64,000 nucleotides of DNA. Origin: Ovoidimarina sediminis. GTDB taxonomy: Bacteria; Pseudomonadota; Alphaproteobacteria; Rhodobacterales; Rhodobacteraceae. The stretch is from contig NZ_JAWHTE010000006.1 in NCBI RefSeq assembly GCF_032586175.1, forward strand, positions 124,001-188,000. The letters run 5' to 3'. Numbering within the stretch: the stretch's first letter is position 1; each line of letters opens with the position of its first letter. The notes under the pieces were generated by a model, which did not search any database, was not told where the DNA came from, and saw only the letters and a list, made by a program, of their open reading frames with translations. A program made the translations under genes and the position numbers. Below are positions 24,204-32,775 of this stretch, piece after piece.

Positions 24204-24958
24204 GGCCGGATCGCAGGGTTGAGCGCGGCGTAGTACTTGCGCAGGTAGCGCGGCACCTTCCAGGCACAGACGGTGCCCGCCGGAACGAAGAAGACATCGC
24301 CCGTCGTGAAGGTCTGCGCGCGGCCGCCCGCTTCGGTGATCGTTACCTCGCCGTCGAGAACCTGGCAGAATTCGTGCCAGGGGAAGGGGCTCAACTCGGT
24401 GTCGATCGGCTCAGTATCCCAGAGGCCGACTTCGAAATTGCCGTGATCGTTGCGGAAGAGGATGCGGTCGCGCTGGATGGCGCCAGGTTCGCACGTGCGG
24501 TCGGCATCGGTGAGCGTCATATCGGGATCGAGCGCCTGAATGCCGCCTTCGGCGGTGAGCCCTGCCGGCATCTCGGCCCGGGGATCGGTGTAGGTGATGT
24601 ATAACTTCCTAAGATAGTCGTGCTGCTTCCAACTGACGGGGACTCCGTTGCGGAAGATCACGCTTTGACCCTTGCGGCAGGGCACGTTCACGCCGCTTCC
24701 GTCGACCGTATCCATCATGTCGAAACTGCCATCGAGGACGAGGATGAATTCGTCGCCCGGGTAGGGCCCGAAGCGTTCCTGCATGGGCGTCGTATCCCAG
24801 ACGCCGACGCTCATGCCGAGATCGGGATCTTCGAAATAGACATGGAGGTTCTGGGCCTCGGGCATGGTTTCGAAATCGTCCGGGTCGAGCTCTATCGGTT
24901 GCAGCCCGTCGGGGCCGTCCGTCTCGAAGCGGATGATGCCTGAAATGGCGGTCACCAC
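24194..24958 (-). CDS. Bicupin protein (DUF861/cupin_3 type, two domains)
   Basis: A 254-residue protein with two cupin domains of the ureidoglycine-aminohydrolase-like DUF861 type: the first about residues 45-120 (GVWDTTPMQERFGPYPGDEFILVLDG), the second about 165-240 (GLWDTEPIDTELSPFPWHEFCQVLDG). The near-repeat shows internal duplication. The second domain keeps a WHEF metal-ligand-like pattern, whereas the first has GDEF, so only one site may bind metal. GTG at 24958 follows AAGGAG by 7 nt. It precedes the amine oxidase on the same strand. Possible role: handling an unstable amine-oxidation product or small-molecule sensing. Confidence 0.83.
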   Translation of the reverse strand: MVTAISGIIRFETDGPDGLQPIELDPDDFETMPEAQNLHVYFEDPDLGMSVGVWDTTPMQERFGPYPGDEFILVLDGSFDMMDTVDGSGVNVPCRKGQSVIFRNGVPVSWKQHDYLRKLYITYTDPRAEMPAGLTAEGGIQALDPDMTLTDADRTCEPGAIQRDRILFRNDHGNFEVGLWDTEPIDTELSPFPWHEFCQVLDGEVTITEAGGRAQTFTTGDVFFVPAGTVCAWKVPRYLRKYYAALNPAIRPGG

Positions 24959-25040
24959 GCGTCTCCTTTTCCAACTGCGCCAAGGCCCTGCCCGAATATT
25001 GAGCGGCTGCCGGCGGAGCGGGCGCCGGGCCGGTAAAATG

Positions 25041-25088
25041 CTTGACTCACTCTGTGGCCCAGATCAATGATTGAATGATCATTCAGTG
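25041..25088 (+). promoter_or_regulatory. Promoter with operator-like element B
   Basis: TTGACT at 25041-25046 and AATGAT at 25065-25070 (18-nt spacing) make a plausible sigma70-type promoter. The perfect 14-bp palindrome TGAATGATCATTCA (25071-25084) lies just downstream of the -10, where a repressor would block transcription. The stretch 25059-25088 is nearly identical to element A at 12405-12435. It precedes the transporter operon at 25218 that ends with a TetR gene. Confidence 0.65.
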
Positions 25089-25217
25089 GAATGGCGGCCG
25101 CCCGACACGATGTCAAGCGCTCAGCCGACCAGCTGACGGAGGCGAAAAGGGAGGCAGGCCGAAAAACGGCGCCGCGCGTGAACGTGGGGCCAATTGTAAC
25201 AGGGAGACTGAACTCAC

Positions 25218-26336
25218 ATGGATGTTCTCGATCAACTGGGTGCCGTGCGCGAGGGGAAACTCAGCCGGCGCAAGTTCACGAAAGGGCTTCTCGCCGCGGG
25301 CGTGGGTATGGCGACGATGCCGGCAGCCACGAAGCGCGCGATGGCGGCCGATGGCGAGGCCACGTACTTCACCTGGGGCGGATACGACATTCCCGAGCTC
25401 TTCGTGCCCTACCAGGAAAAGCACGGCGTTCTGCCCAACTTCTCGATTTTCGGCGGCTCGGAAGAAGCGCTGACGAAGATGCGCGGCGGGTTCGTCGTCG
25501 ATGTCTCGCATCCCTGCAACGCGGGCCTGACGCGCTGGATCCAGTCCGGCCTGTTCCAGCCGATCGACACCTCGCGCCTGTCGAACTGGGCCGATGTGAT
25601 GCCCGCACTTGTCGACCTGCCGGGCAACCAGACCGATGGCGGTGTGTGGCTGGCGCCGTTCGACTGGGGGCAGACCTCGGTCACCTACCGCACCGACCTG
25701 TTCGAGGTCGAGGGCGAGGAAAGCTGGGACATGCTGTGGGATCAGCGCTATGCCGGGCGGCTTGGGTCGCTGGCCTCGGGCGGGGATGCCTGGTGGTGCG
25801 GCGCGATCAAGGCCGGGGTCGATTTCGACGATCTCGACACCGACGAGGCGTTCGAGAAGATCGCCGCCGTGATGCGCGAGCAGCGCCCGCTGATCCGGAC
25901 CTATACCGACGACACCACGACGCTGGAACAGGCGCTTGCCTCGGGCGAGATGGTTGCGGCGATGACCTGGAACAGCTCTGCCACGCTTCTGCAGGCAGAG
26001 GGCGTGCCGGTGGCGTTCGCCAAGCCCAAGGAAGGCGCGCTGACCTGGGTGTGCGGCCTGATGATCCACAAGGACGCGCCGAATATCGACCGGGCCTATG
26101 ACGTGATCGATTCCCTTCTGAGCGTGGAGTCGGGCAAGTTCATGATCAGCGACTATGGCTATGGCCACTCGAACGCGAAATCCTTCGACCAGTTCGACGA
26201 AGCGACGCTTGCCAGCCTCGGGCTGAGCAAGAACCCGATCGAGATCCTTCAGGCCGGCCACTTCCAGCGACCGATGTCGCAGGAGTGGGAGACCCGGATG
26301 AACGAGCTCTTCGAACAGATCAAAGCCGGCTTCTGA
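25218..26336 (+). CDS. ABC transporter substrate-binding protein, polyamine/opine type, Tat-exported
   Basis: A 372-residue PotD-like periplasmic binding protein. The N terminus has a textbook twin-arginine motif SRRKFTKG (residues 16-23) and a hydrophobic stretch ending near AMA/AD at about 43. The mature part (TYFTWGGYDIPELFVPYQEK) and the internal MTWNSSATLLQAEG fit the spermidine/putrescine-binding family. GGGAG lies upstream. It is the first gene of an operon with two permeases, an ATPase and a TetR gene. Ligand unknown; the setting (amine oxidation genes) favours an organic amine or betaine. Confidence 0.9.
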   Translation: MDVLDQLGAVREGKLSRRKFTKGLLAAGVGMATMPAATKRAMAADGEATYFTWGGYDIPELFVPYQEKHGVLPNFSIFGGSEEALTKMRGGFVVDVSHPCNAGLTRWIQSGLFQPIDTSRLSNWADVMPALVDLPGNQTDGGVWLAPFDWGQTSVTYRTDLFEVEGEESWDMLWDQRYAGRLGSLASGGDAWWCGAIKAGVDFDDLDTDEAFEKIAAVMREQRPLIRTYTDDTTTLEQALASGEMVAAMTWNSSATLLQAEGVPVAFAKPKEGALTWVCGLMIHKDAPNIDRAYDVIDSLLSVESGKFMISDYGYGHSNAKSFDQFDEATLASLGLSKNPIEILQAGHFQRPMSQEWETRMNELFEQIKAGF

Positions 26337-26346
26337 TCTGATCCTT

Positions 26347-26377
26347 CCGGCCCGCGCGCCAAAAGGCAGCGGGCCGG
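26347..26377 (+). other. Strong mRNA hairpin after the binding-protein gene
   Basis: CCGGCCCGC pairs with GCGGGCCGG (9 bp) and the loop can form an inner GCC-AAAA-GGC stem. It sits 11 nt after the binding-protein stop and before the first permease, without a T-run. It probably stabilises the upstream mRNA or causes partial termination, giving more binding protein than permease. Confidence 0.6.
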
Positions 26378-26405
26378 TTCGACCCTTATCTGGCGCGAGG
26401 GGCCG

Positions 26406-27341
26406 ATGGCCGAGACATCCCTGTCATCCGGACAGATCGAAAGCGACGGCGACCCCGCGCCGCGACGCGGGCTTGCGGCGCTGTTCTACCGGAACGAGAC
26501 GCTGCGCGGCTATACGCTGATGTCGCCCACGCTGGTGATCCTGACCATCGGCATCATCATCCCCCTCGCGATCCTCGTGGTGATGAGTTTCTGGACCCGG
26601 GACGGGTTCGGCTTCGACACCACCATGACCACGGCGAATTACGAACGGATCTGGACCGAGCCGATCTTCGGCGCGCTTCTGCAGCGGTCGTTCTGGATCT
26701 CGGGGGTAGCGACGGTGGCGACGGTCGTTCTGTGCTACCCGATGGCCTATTACGTGGCCTTCCACGTGCACCGGAACAAGATCCTCTGGATCATCCTGAT
26801 GACGCTGCCGTTCTGGACGAGCTATCTTCTGCGGGTCTTCGCGTGGAAGGTGATCCTCGGGTATGAAGGCGTCATCAACTCGGGCTTCATGGCGATCGGG
26901 TGGATCGAGGCGCCGCTTGAATTCCTGCTCTATTCCCAGACCGCCGTCATCATCACGCTGGCCCATGCCTGGGCCGCCTTCGCGATTCTGCCGCTTTACG
27001 TGAGCCTCGAGAAGATCGACAAATCGCTTCTCGAAGCCGCGACGGACCTGGGCGACGGGCCGATGGCGCGGTTCTTCCGCATCACCCTGCCCCTGTCGAT
27101 GCCCGGCGTGATCGCGGCGACCTTCCTGATTTTCATCCCGACAACGGGTGATTACATCACTCCCGCCCTTCTTGGCGGGCCGGACGGGAAGATGATCGGC
27201 AACTTCATTCAGATCCAGTTCGGGGCGGTGAACAACTGGCCGATGGGGGCGACGCTGTCGATCATGCTGATGCTGTGGATCGCGGCGATCGCGCTTGTCT
27301 TCCTGTTCGTCACCCGCAAGGTGCAGGAGAAGATCGCATGA
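26406..27341 (+). CDS. ABC transporter permease (PotB-like)
   Basis: A 311-residue inner-membrane permease. After a hydrophilic N terminus of about 35 residues, about six membrane segments are visible, beginning with LMSPTLVILTIGIIIPLAIL. The EAA loop that docks on the ATPase is LLEAATDLGDGPMARFFRIT. It belongs to the same operon as the Tat-exported binding protein and overlaps the next permease by ATGA, as is usual for paired permeases of the spermidine/putrescine class. Confidence 0.92.
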   Translation: MAETSLSSGQIESDGDPAPRRGLAALFYRNETLRGYTLMSPTLVILTIGIIIPLAILVVMSFWTRDGFGFDTTMTTANYERIWTEPIFGALLQRSFWISGVATVATVVLCYPMAYYVAFHVHRNKILWIILMTLPFWTSYLLRVFAWKVILGYEGVINSGFMAIGWIEAPLEFLLYSQTAVIITLAHAWAAFAILPLYVSLEKIDKSLLEAATDLGDGPMARFFRITLPLSMPGVIAATFLIFIPTTGDYITPALLGGPDGKMIGNFIQIQFGAVNNWPMGATLSIMLMLWIAAIALVFLFVTRKVQEKIA

Positions 27342-28153
27342 GCGGCACCTATATCCGGCGCCCGAACCGGCCGCTGCAGATCTATGCGGTGATCTTCCTG
27401 ATCGTACTTTACGTGCCGGTCCTGTTCATCCCGCTCTTCAGCCTAAACGATTCCCTTTATGTGCGGTTCCCGCTGCAGGGGTTCACCCTGCAATGGTATT
27501 ACGAGCTTTGGGAGCGGCCGTCCGTCTGGAACGCGCTGTGGAACAGCGTGAAGGTCGGGGCGGTGGTTTCGGTGATCTCGACCATCCTGGGGGTGATCAC
27601 GGCGCGGGCGATCACGCGTTACCGGATGCCCGGGAAATCGGCGCTGGTGACGTTCATCATGATGCCGCTGGTCATTCCGGGGATCATCTTCGGCGTGGCG
27701 CTTCTGGTGCTGATGAGTCGGCTCGGTGTGCCCCTGTCGCTTTACACCGTGAGCCTCGGGCACCTGATCGTCTGCATGCCCTTCGCCGTGGCGACGCTTC
27801 TGCCCCGGTTCGAAGGGTTCGACCCGTCGATGGAAGAGGCCTCTGCCGACCTTGGCGAGAACGGGTGGTGGACGTTCTGGCGCGTGACCTTCCCGATGGT
27901 CCTTCCCGGCGTGATCGCGAGCCTTCTTCTGACCTTCACCATCTCGTTCGACGAGTTCATCATGGCGTTCTTCCTGACCGGAACAGACCCGACATTGCCC
28001 ATGTACATCTGGGGACAGCTGAGGTTTCCGCAGGAATTCCCGTCGATCCTGGCCCTGTCGTCGCTGATCCTGATCGTATCCTTCGTGCTGGTCTTCACCG
28101 CGCAGCGGATCGGGCGGGTCGGGCTGAACAGAGACCCGCTGGAGGCGGCGTAA
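27338..28153 (+). CDS. ABC transporter permease (PotC-like)
   Basis: A 271-residue inner-membrane permease, partner of the preceding one. About six membrane segments are seen (for example IYAVIFLIVLYVPVLFIPLF near the N terminus), and the EAA loop is MEEASADLGENGWWTFWRVT. ATG 27338 overlaps the previous stop (ATGA), and its TAA stop overlaps the next ATG (TAATG). The longer open frame starting at 27275 is an artefact. Confidence 0.92.
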   Translation: MSGTYIRRPNRPLQIYAVIFLIVLYVPVLFIPLFSLNDSLYVRFPLQGFTLQWYYELWERPSVWNALWNSVKVGAVVSVISTILGVITARAITRYRMPGKSALVTFIMMPLVIPGIIFGVALLVLMSRLGVPLSLYTVSLGHLIVCMPFAVATLLPRFEGFDPSMEEASADLGENGWWTFWRVTFPMVLPGVIASLLLTFTISFDEFIMAFFLTGTDPTLPMYIWGQLRFPQEFPSILALSSLILIVSFVLVFTAQRIGRVGLNRDPLEAA

Positions 28154-29256
28154 TGACAAGATCCAACGCGTTTATCTCGATCCGCGAGGTGGATAAGTAT
28201 TTCGGCAGCTTCCAGGCGATCGACAGTGTTTCGATGGAGATCGCGCAGGGCGAGTTCTTTTCGCTTCTCGGCGCGTCAGGCTGTGGGAAGACGACGCTTC
28301 TGCGGATGCTGGCGGGGTTCGAAAGCACGACGTCGGGCGAGATCTTCATCGACGGGCAGCCGATGTCGGACGTGCCGCCGCATCACCGCCCGGTGAACAT
28401 GGTGTTCCAGTCTTACGCGATCTTTCCGCACCTGAACGTGGCCGACAACATCGCCTATGGACTGCGCAAGCAGAAGCTGCCCAAAGCGAAGCGGATGGAG
28501 ATGGTTGACGAGATGCTCAACCTCATCAAGCTGCCGGGTTACGGGCAACGGAAGGCGAACGAGCTGTCGGGCGGGCAGCGGCAGCGGATCGCGCTGGCCC
28601 GCGCGCTGATCCTGCGGCCGAAGGTTCTGTTGCTGGACGAACCCCTGGGCGCGCTCGACAAGCAGTTGCGGGAACAGATGCAGCTTGAGCTTCGGGCCCT
28701 GCAGCGGCAGGTGGGGATCACCTTCGTCTTCGTGACCCATGACCAGGAAGAGGCGCTGACCCTGTCGGACCGGATCGCGGTGATGCAGGGGGGCAAGGTG
28801 CTTCAGGTCGACACGCCCGCAGGGCTTTACGAGACGCCGCGCACCCGGGAGGTTGCGAGTTTCATCGGCAACATGAACTTCTTCCGGGGCACCGTGCGGC
28901 GGAACGGGGCGGCCACCGGCGCGGTAGAAACCGAAGGGCTTGGCACCATCCCCGTCGCACTCGACCAACTGACCAAGCCCGACGGCACCACGGTGCAGGT
29001 GGCGCTGCGGCCAGAGAAATTCACCCTGTCGGGCACGAAGCCCGAAGCGGGCATGGCGATCGAGGGCACGATCACGAATTCCGCCTATCTGGGCGAGCGC
29101 AGCCACCATTACATCCGCATTCCCGGCAAGGAGGAGCCTGTCGCGGTCTCCACTCAGAATTTCCAGCGGGCGGATGGTGGCGGATCGACCAGTTCGGAGG
29201 CCCCCGTCTGGCTGAGCTGGTCGCCCGACTCGGTGGTGATCCTCGACGACGCATAA
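28153..29256 (+). CDS. ABC transporter ATP-binding protein (PotA-like)
   Basis: A 367-residue cytoplasmic ATPase of the spermidine/putrescine/ferric class. Walker A is GASGCGKTT (about 41-49), the signature LSGGQRQR, Walker B VLLLDEPLGALD, and the switch histidine in VTHDQEEA. The C-terminal TOBE-type domain (about 280-360) is typical of PotA. GGAGG lies just before the ATG, which overlaps the permease stop. It energises the transporter encoded by 25218-28153. Confidence 0.93.
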   Translation: MTRSNAFISIREVDKYFGSFQAIDSVSMEIAQGEFFSLLGASGCGKTTLLRMLAGFESTTSGEIFIDGQPMSDVPPHHRPVNMVFQSYAIFPHLNVADNIAYGLRKQKLPKAKRMEMVDEMLNLIKLPGYGQRKANELSGGQRQRIALARALILRPKVLLLDEPLGALDKQLREQMQLELRALQRQVGITFVFVTHDQEEALTLSDRIAVMQGGKVLQVDTPAGLYETPRTREVASFIGNMNFFRGTVRRNGAATGAVETEGLGTIPVALDQLTKPDGTTVQVALRPEKFTLSGTKPEAGMAIEGTITNSAYLGERSHHYIRIPGKEEPVAVSTQNFQRADGGGSTSSEAPVWLSWSPDSVVILDDA

Positions 29257-29301
29257 CATGGCAAGGATGAGCCCCTGCCGGAACGGGGCTCGGAGAAGAC
29301 A

Positions 29302-29967
29302 GTGAACAAAGCTCTGAGAGAAAAGGATTCGGTCAAGAAGGCGTCGCGGCGCACCGAATCCAAGCGCGTGCGGCGCCAGCAACTGATCGACGCGACGATC
29401 AATTCGATCTCGAAATTCGGAATCGGCGGCACGACCATGTCGACCGTGACCGAGGATGCCGGGCTGTCGGTCGGGATCGTGAATTTCCATTTCGAAAGCA
29501 AGCAGCGGCTGTTCGAGGAAACACTTCTTTACCTCGCGCGGGAGCATCACGATCATTGGCTGAAGGCCTACCGGGATGCCGGGCTGTCGGCGAAGGACAA
29601 GCTTCTGGCAATCGTGGATACGCATTTTCACCCGAGCATCAGTTCGCGCAAGAAGCTGGCCGTCTGGTATGCCTTCTATGGCGAGGTCGGCCGGCGGAAG
29701 ACCTATCGCAAGCTGATCGAGGATATCGATTACGAACGCGTCGCCCGCGAGGTGGAGCTGTGCGAGAAAATCGCGACGGAAGGCGGTTATGACAGGGCCC
29801 CCCCGCCCCGGCAGGTGGTGAACATCCTCGAAGCGCTTTACGACGGTGTCTGGCTGGAGCTTCTGACCTATCCCGAGACCTACACACGCGAGAAGGCGCA
29901 GGCCCATATCGGGGCCTTTCTGGCGATGACCTATCCGAAGCATTTCGAGATGCCGGAGTTCGCGTGA
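29302..29967 (+). CDS. TetR-family regulator (BetI-like)
   Basis: A 221-residue TetR protein with a strongly basic N terminus and the helix-turn-helix TTMSTVTEDAGLSVGIVNFHF (listed here in part; about residues 43-63), which resembles BetI. GTG at 29302 follows GGAG by 7 nt. It is 45 bp after the ABC ATPase gene and just before the TMADH-like gene, so it is probably co-transcribed with both. It is the best candidate to bind the shared elements A (12405) and B (25059), coupling uptake to demethylation genes. Confidence 0.92.
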   Translation: MNKALREKDSVKKASRRTESKRVRRQQLIDATINSISKFGIGGTTMSTVTEDAGLSVGIVNFHFESKQRLFEETLLYLAREHHDHWLKAYRDAGLSAKDKLLAIVDTHFHPSISSRKKLAVWYAFYGEVGRRKTYRKLIEDIDYERVAREVELCEKIATEGGYDRAPPPRQVVNILEALYDGVWLELLTYPETYTREKAQAHIGAFLAMTYPKHFEMPEFA

Positions 29968-29980
29968 GTATGGCGCAGGC

Positions 29981-32071
29981 ATGAGCCGGGATCCCCGTTA
30001 CGACATTCTCTTCGAGCCGGTGAGGATCGGCCCGGTGACCGCAAGGAACCGGTTCTATCAGGTGCCGCATTGCACCGGCATGGGCTGGCAGCGGCCGCGC
30101 ATGCTGGCCGCGATGCGGGGGACGAAGGCGGAGGGCGGCTGGGCCGTCGTCTGCACCGAGTACAATTCGATCCATCCAAGTTCGGACGACCTGCCGCATC
30201 CGTCCGCCGCGCTTTGGGATGACAGCGACGTGCGGGCCCACAGCCTGATGACCGATGCGGTGCACGCGCATGGCAGCCTCGCGGGTGCGGAACTCTGGTA
30301 CGGGGGGGCGCGGACGGCCAACCTGATGACGCGGCTGACCTCGATGGATCTCGACAGTTTTCCGAACCTCGTGGGCCACCCCTATCAGACCCGGGCGATG
30401 GACAAGGCGGATATCCGCACTTTCCGCCGCTGGCACCGCCGCGCCGCGCTGAGGGCGAAGGAGGCAGGGTTCGACATCGTCTATGTCTACGCGACCCATG
30501 GCTACGTGATCTCGAACTTCCTGAACCCGCGGATGAACACACGGGGCGACGAATATGGCGGAAGTCTGGAGAACCGCGTGCGGCTTGTGCGCGAACTGAT
30601 CGAGGAGACGAAGGAGGCGGTGGGCGACCGCTGCGCCGTCGCCGTGAGGTTTTCCGCCGACGAGAAGATCGGCGCGGATGGCGAGCCGATCCTGGGCGAA
30701 CGGCGCGAGATGTTCGAGATGCTCGCCGACTTGCCCGACCTCTGGGATATCAACATCGCCGATTATTCGGTGGAGATGGGGGTGTCGCGCTTCATCAAGG
30801 AGGCACCGCTTGAGCCTTACATGGCCTGGGTGAAGTCGGTGACGGACAAGCCGGTGGTCACCGTGGGCCGCTTCACCTCGCCCGACACGATGGTGAGCCA
30901 GATCAGACGCGGGATCACCGATTTCATCGGCGCGGCGCGGCCCTCGATCGCGGACCCGTTCCTGCCGAAGAAGATCGAGGAGGGCCGGCTGGGCGCGATC
31001 CGCGAATGCATCGGCTGCAACATCTGCTACGCGGGCGACAGCCTGAGCGTGCCGATCCGCTGCACCCAGAACCCGACGATGGGAGAGGAATGGCGGCGGG
31101 GCTGGCACCCGGAAGTGATGCCCGAAAAGACCTCGGACACATCCGTGCTGATCGTGGGCGCGGGGCCTGCGGGGCTGGAGGCCGCGCGGGCGCTGGGCGC
31201 GCGGGGCTATTCGGTGATGGTGGCCGAGGCCACGCGCGAGCTGGGCGGGCGCGTGACGCGCGAGGCCGCACTGCCGGGTATAAGCGAATATATCCGGGTG
31301 CGCGATTACCGCATCCAGCAGTTGGCGGAGATGACGAATGTAGAGATCTTCCGCGAAAGCCGGATGGGCGTGGAGGATGTGCTCGCCGTCGCGCCCGGAC
31401 ATGTGGCGATCGCCACGGGCGCGCGCTGGCGGACCGATCTGTTCGATGGCGAGGTGTTCCGAGCGGTCGCAAGCGGCGACGCGGCGGCGAAGCTTTTCAC
31501 CCCCGATGACATCATGGACGGCAGGCTGCCCGAGGGCCCGACGCTCGTCTTCGATGGCGATGGCTATTACATGGCGGGCGTGATCGCCGAGCGGCTGTGC
31601 GCCGATGGGCGCGAGGTGATCTATGTGACCCCGGAAGACAGCGTATCGCGCTGGGCGGGGAACACATCGGAACGCTGGCGGGTGCGGAACCATTTGCTGC
31701 GACTTGGCGTTCGCATGGAAACGGCCCGGAGCCTCGCGCGGTTCGACGGCGCGAACGCGGTGCTGACCTGTATGTATGACGGTGAGGACACGACACATGC
31801 TGTGGAGAACGTGGTGATGGTGACGGCGCGGCGGCCGAACGACACGCTGTATCGCGATCTCAAGGCGCGGGGCGAGAGCGGGGCCCTGCCCTTCACGCTA
31901 ACCCGGATCGGCGATTGCGACGCCCCGGCGATCATCGCCGCCGCCGTCTATGCCGGCCACCGCTATGCCCAGGAGCTTGAGCGCGAGGTGGATATCGACG
32001 TGCCGCTGCGCCACGACCGGGTGGATGTTGGGCGTGATGCGCCCGGCGGGTTGAGACCGGCGGCGGAGTGA
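29981..32071 (+). CDS. Trimethylamine dehydrogenase-like iron-sulfur flavoprotein
   Basis: A 696-residue OYE-type TIM-barrel (about 1-370) plus two Rossmann domains. It is collinear with TMADH/dimethylamine dehydrogenase: Cys31 in VPHCTG matches the cysteine that carries 6-S-cysteinyl-FMN, Cys343/346/349/361 match the 4Fe-4S ligands, and Tyr in CTEYNS matches aromatic-bowl Tyr60. The other bowl tryptophans are replaced: the position after the fourth residue of the cluster is Asp353 (Trp355 in TMADH), and the W264 region is altered. It is therefore probably a demethylase or deaminase for another amine (DgcA/Stc2-type N-methyl amino acid enzymes are relatives). Electrons would go to ETF and then ETF-QO (49894). 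Confidence 0.87.
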   Translation: MSRDPRYDILFEPVRIGPVTARNRFYQVPHCTGMGWQRPRMLAAMRGTKAEGGWAVVCTEYNSIHPSSDDLPHPSAALWDDSDVRAHSLMTDAVHAHGSLAGAELWYGGARTANLMTRLTSMDLDSFPNLVGHPYQTRAMDKADIRTFRRWHRRAALRAKEAGFDIVYVYATHGYVISNFLNPRMNTRGDEYGGSLENRVRLVRELIEETKEAVGDRCAVAVRFSADEKIGADGEPILGERREMFEMLADLPDLWDINIADYSVEMGVSRFIKEAPLEPYMAWVKSVTDKPVVTVGRFTSPDTMVSQIRRGITDFIGAARPSIADPFLPKKIEEGRLGAIRECIGCNICYAGDSLSVPIRCTQNPTMGEEWRRGWHPEVMPEKTSDTSVLIVGAGPAGLEAARALGARGYSVMVAEATRELGGRVTREAALPGISEYIRVRDYRIQQLAEMTNVEIFRESRMGVEDVLAVAPGHVAIATGARWRTDLFDGEVFRAVASGDAAAKLFTPDDIMDGRLPEGPTLVFDGDGYYMAGVIAERLCADGREVIYVTPEDSVSRWAGNTSERWRVRNHLLRLGVRMETARSLARFDGANAVLTCMYDGEDTTHAVENVVMVTARRPNDTLYRDLKARGESGALPFTLTRIGDCDAPAIIAAAVYAGHRYAQELEREVDIDVPLRHDRVDVGRDAPGGLRPAAE

Positions 32072-32073
32072 AT

Positions 32074-32556
32074 ATGAGCCCGACACCGGAATACCTCGAA
32101 ACCCTGCTTCTCTACTACGAGGAGGAGGTGGAGGGAGAGGCGTATTTCGCCGAACTGGCACGGCGTGCGGACGATGCCGACCGGAAGACGAAGCTTACCC
32201 TTCTGGCCGCCGTCGAGGGCCATGCCGCCGAGGCCGCGAAGCCCCTGATCGAGAAATACGGGCTGAGCCCGCGCCCGGCGCTCGATCTCGAGAAATCCGG
32301 GATCCGGGAGGCGCTGATGGAGCGAAAGGACTGGCCCGCGCTTCTGGCGGAGATGGAAGTGAGTTATCCGAAATTCGTGGACGCGTTCCGGCGGCTCGAG
32401 GCTATGGGGCCTGCGGAAGACAAGGCCGTGCTGGCCTTTCTCACGCAGCACGAAATGGCGGCGGTGGAGTTTCTGGCGCGCGAGGCGGAGCGGCAAGGCG
32501 ACAGCACCGCGCCGCTGCGTGCCTATCTCGAAGACCGGCCCGAGGCGCGGGCCTGA
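32074..32556 (+). CDS. Predicted all-helical ferritin-like protein, unassigned
   Basis: A 160-residue, almost entirely helical, acidic protein. Helix 1 has EEEVEGEAYFAELAR, helix 2 AAVEGHAAEA, and a late helix QHEMAAVEFLAREAE; the Glu and His placement recalls ferritin-like di-iron proteins but the exact ExxH pattern is not met. GGAG precedes ATG 32074, which is 3 nt after the flavoprotein stop, so the two are coupled; a GTG at 32068 is a possible alternative start. Its constant position behind the TMADH-like gene suggests an accessory role such as electron or formaldehyde handling. Not recognised with confidence. Confidence 0.72.
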   Translation: MSPTPEYLETLLLYYEEEVEGEAYFAELARRADDADRKTKLTLLAAVEGHAAEAAKPLIEKYGLSPRPALDLEKSGIREALMERKDWPALLAEMEVSYPKFVDAFRRLEAMGPAEDKAVLAFLTQHEMAAVEFLAREAERQGDSTAPLRAYLEDRPEARA

Positions 32557-32559
32557 GCG

Positions 32560-32775
32560 ATGCGGGTGGCCCTTGTCATAGCGCTTGTTCTTAGCACCGC
32601 AGCCGGGGCGGAGACGCCGGGAGAGCCGGACGTGGAGGCCGAGGCGGAGGCCTGCAAGAGCTGCAACGCGCGACACACCGCGCTTCAGAAACTGCAGGAG
32701 GCGCGGAAGGCGCTGTTGCCGCTTCTTCCCGAAGACGAAGAGGCGGCAGAGGACGAAGAGAGCCCCGGGGACTAG
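32560..32775 (+). CDS. Small exported CxxC protein
   Basis: A 71-residue reading frame with a signal peptide (MRVALVIALVLSTAAGAE, cleavage after about residue 17) and a short acidic mature part containing CKSC followed by NARH. It starts 4 nt after the preceding gene and ends with a TAG that shares CTAG with the convergent LysR stop, both arguing that it is real. CKSCNARH is not a standard haem motif (CxxCH), so a disulfide or metal site is more likely. No function can be given. Confidence 0.6.
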   Translation: MRVALVIALVLSTAAGAETPGEPDVEAEAEACKSCNARHTALQKLQEARKALLPLLPEDEEAAEDEESPGD

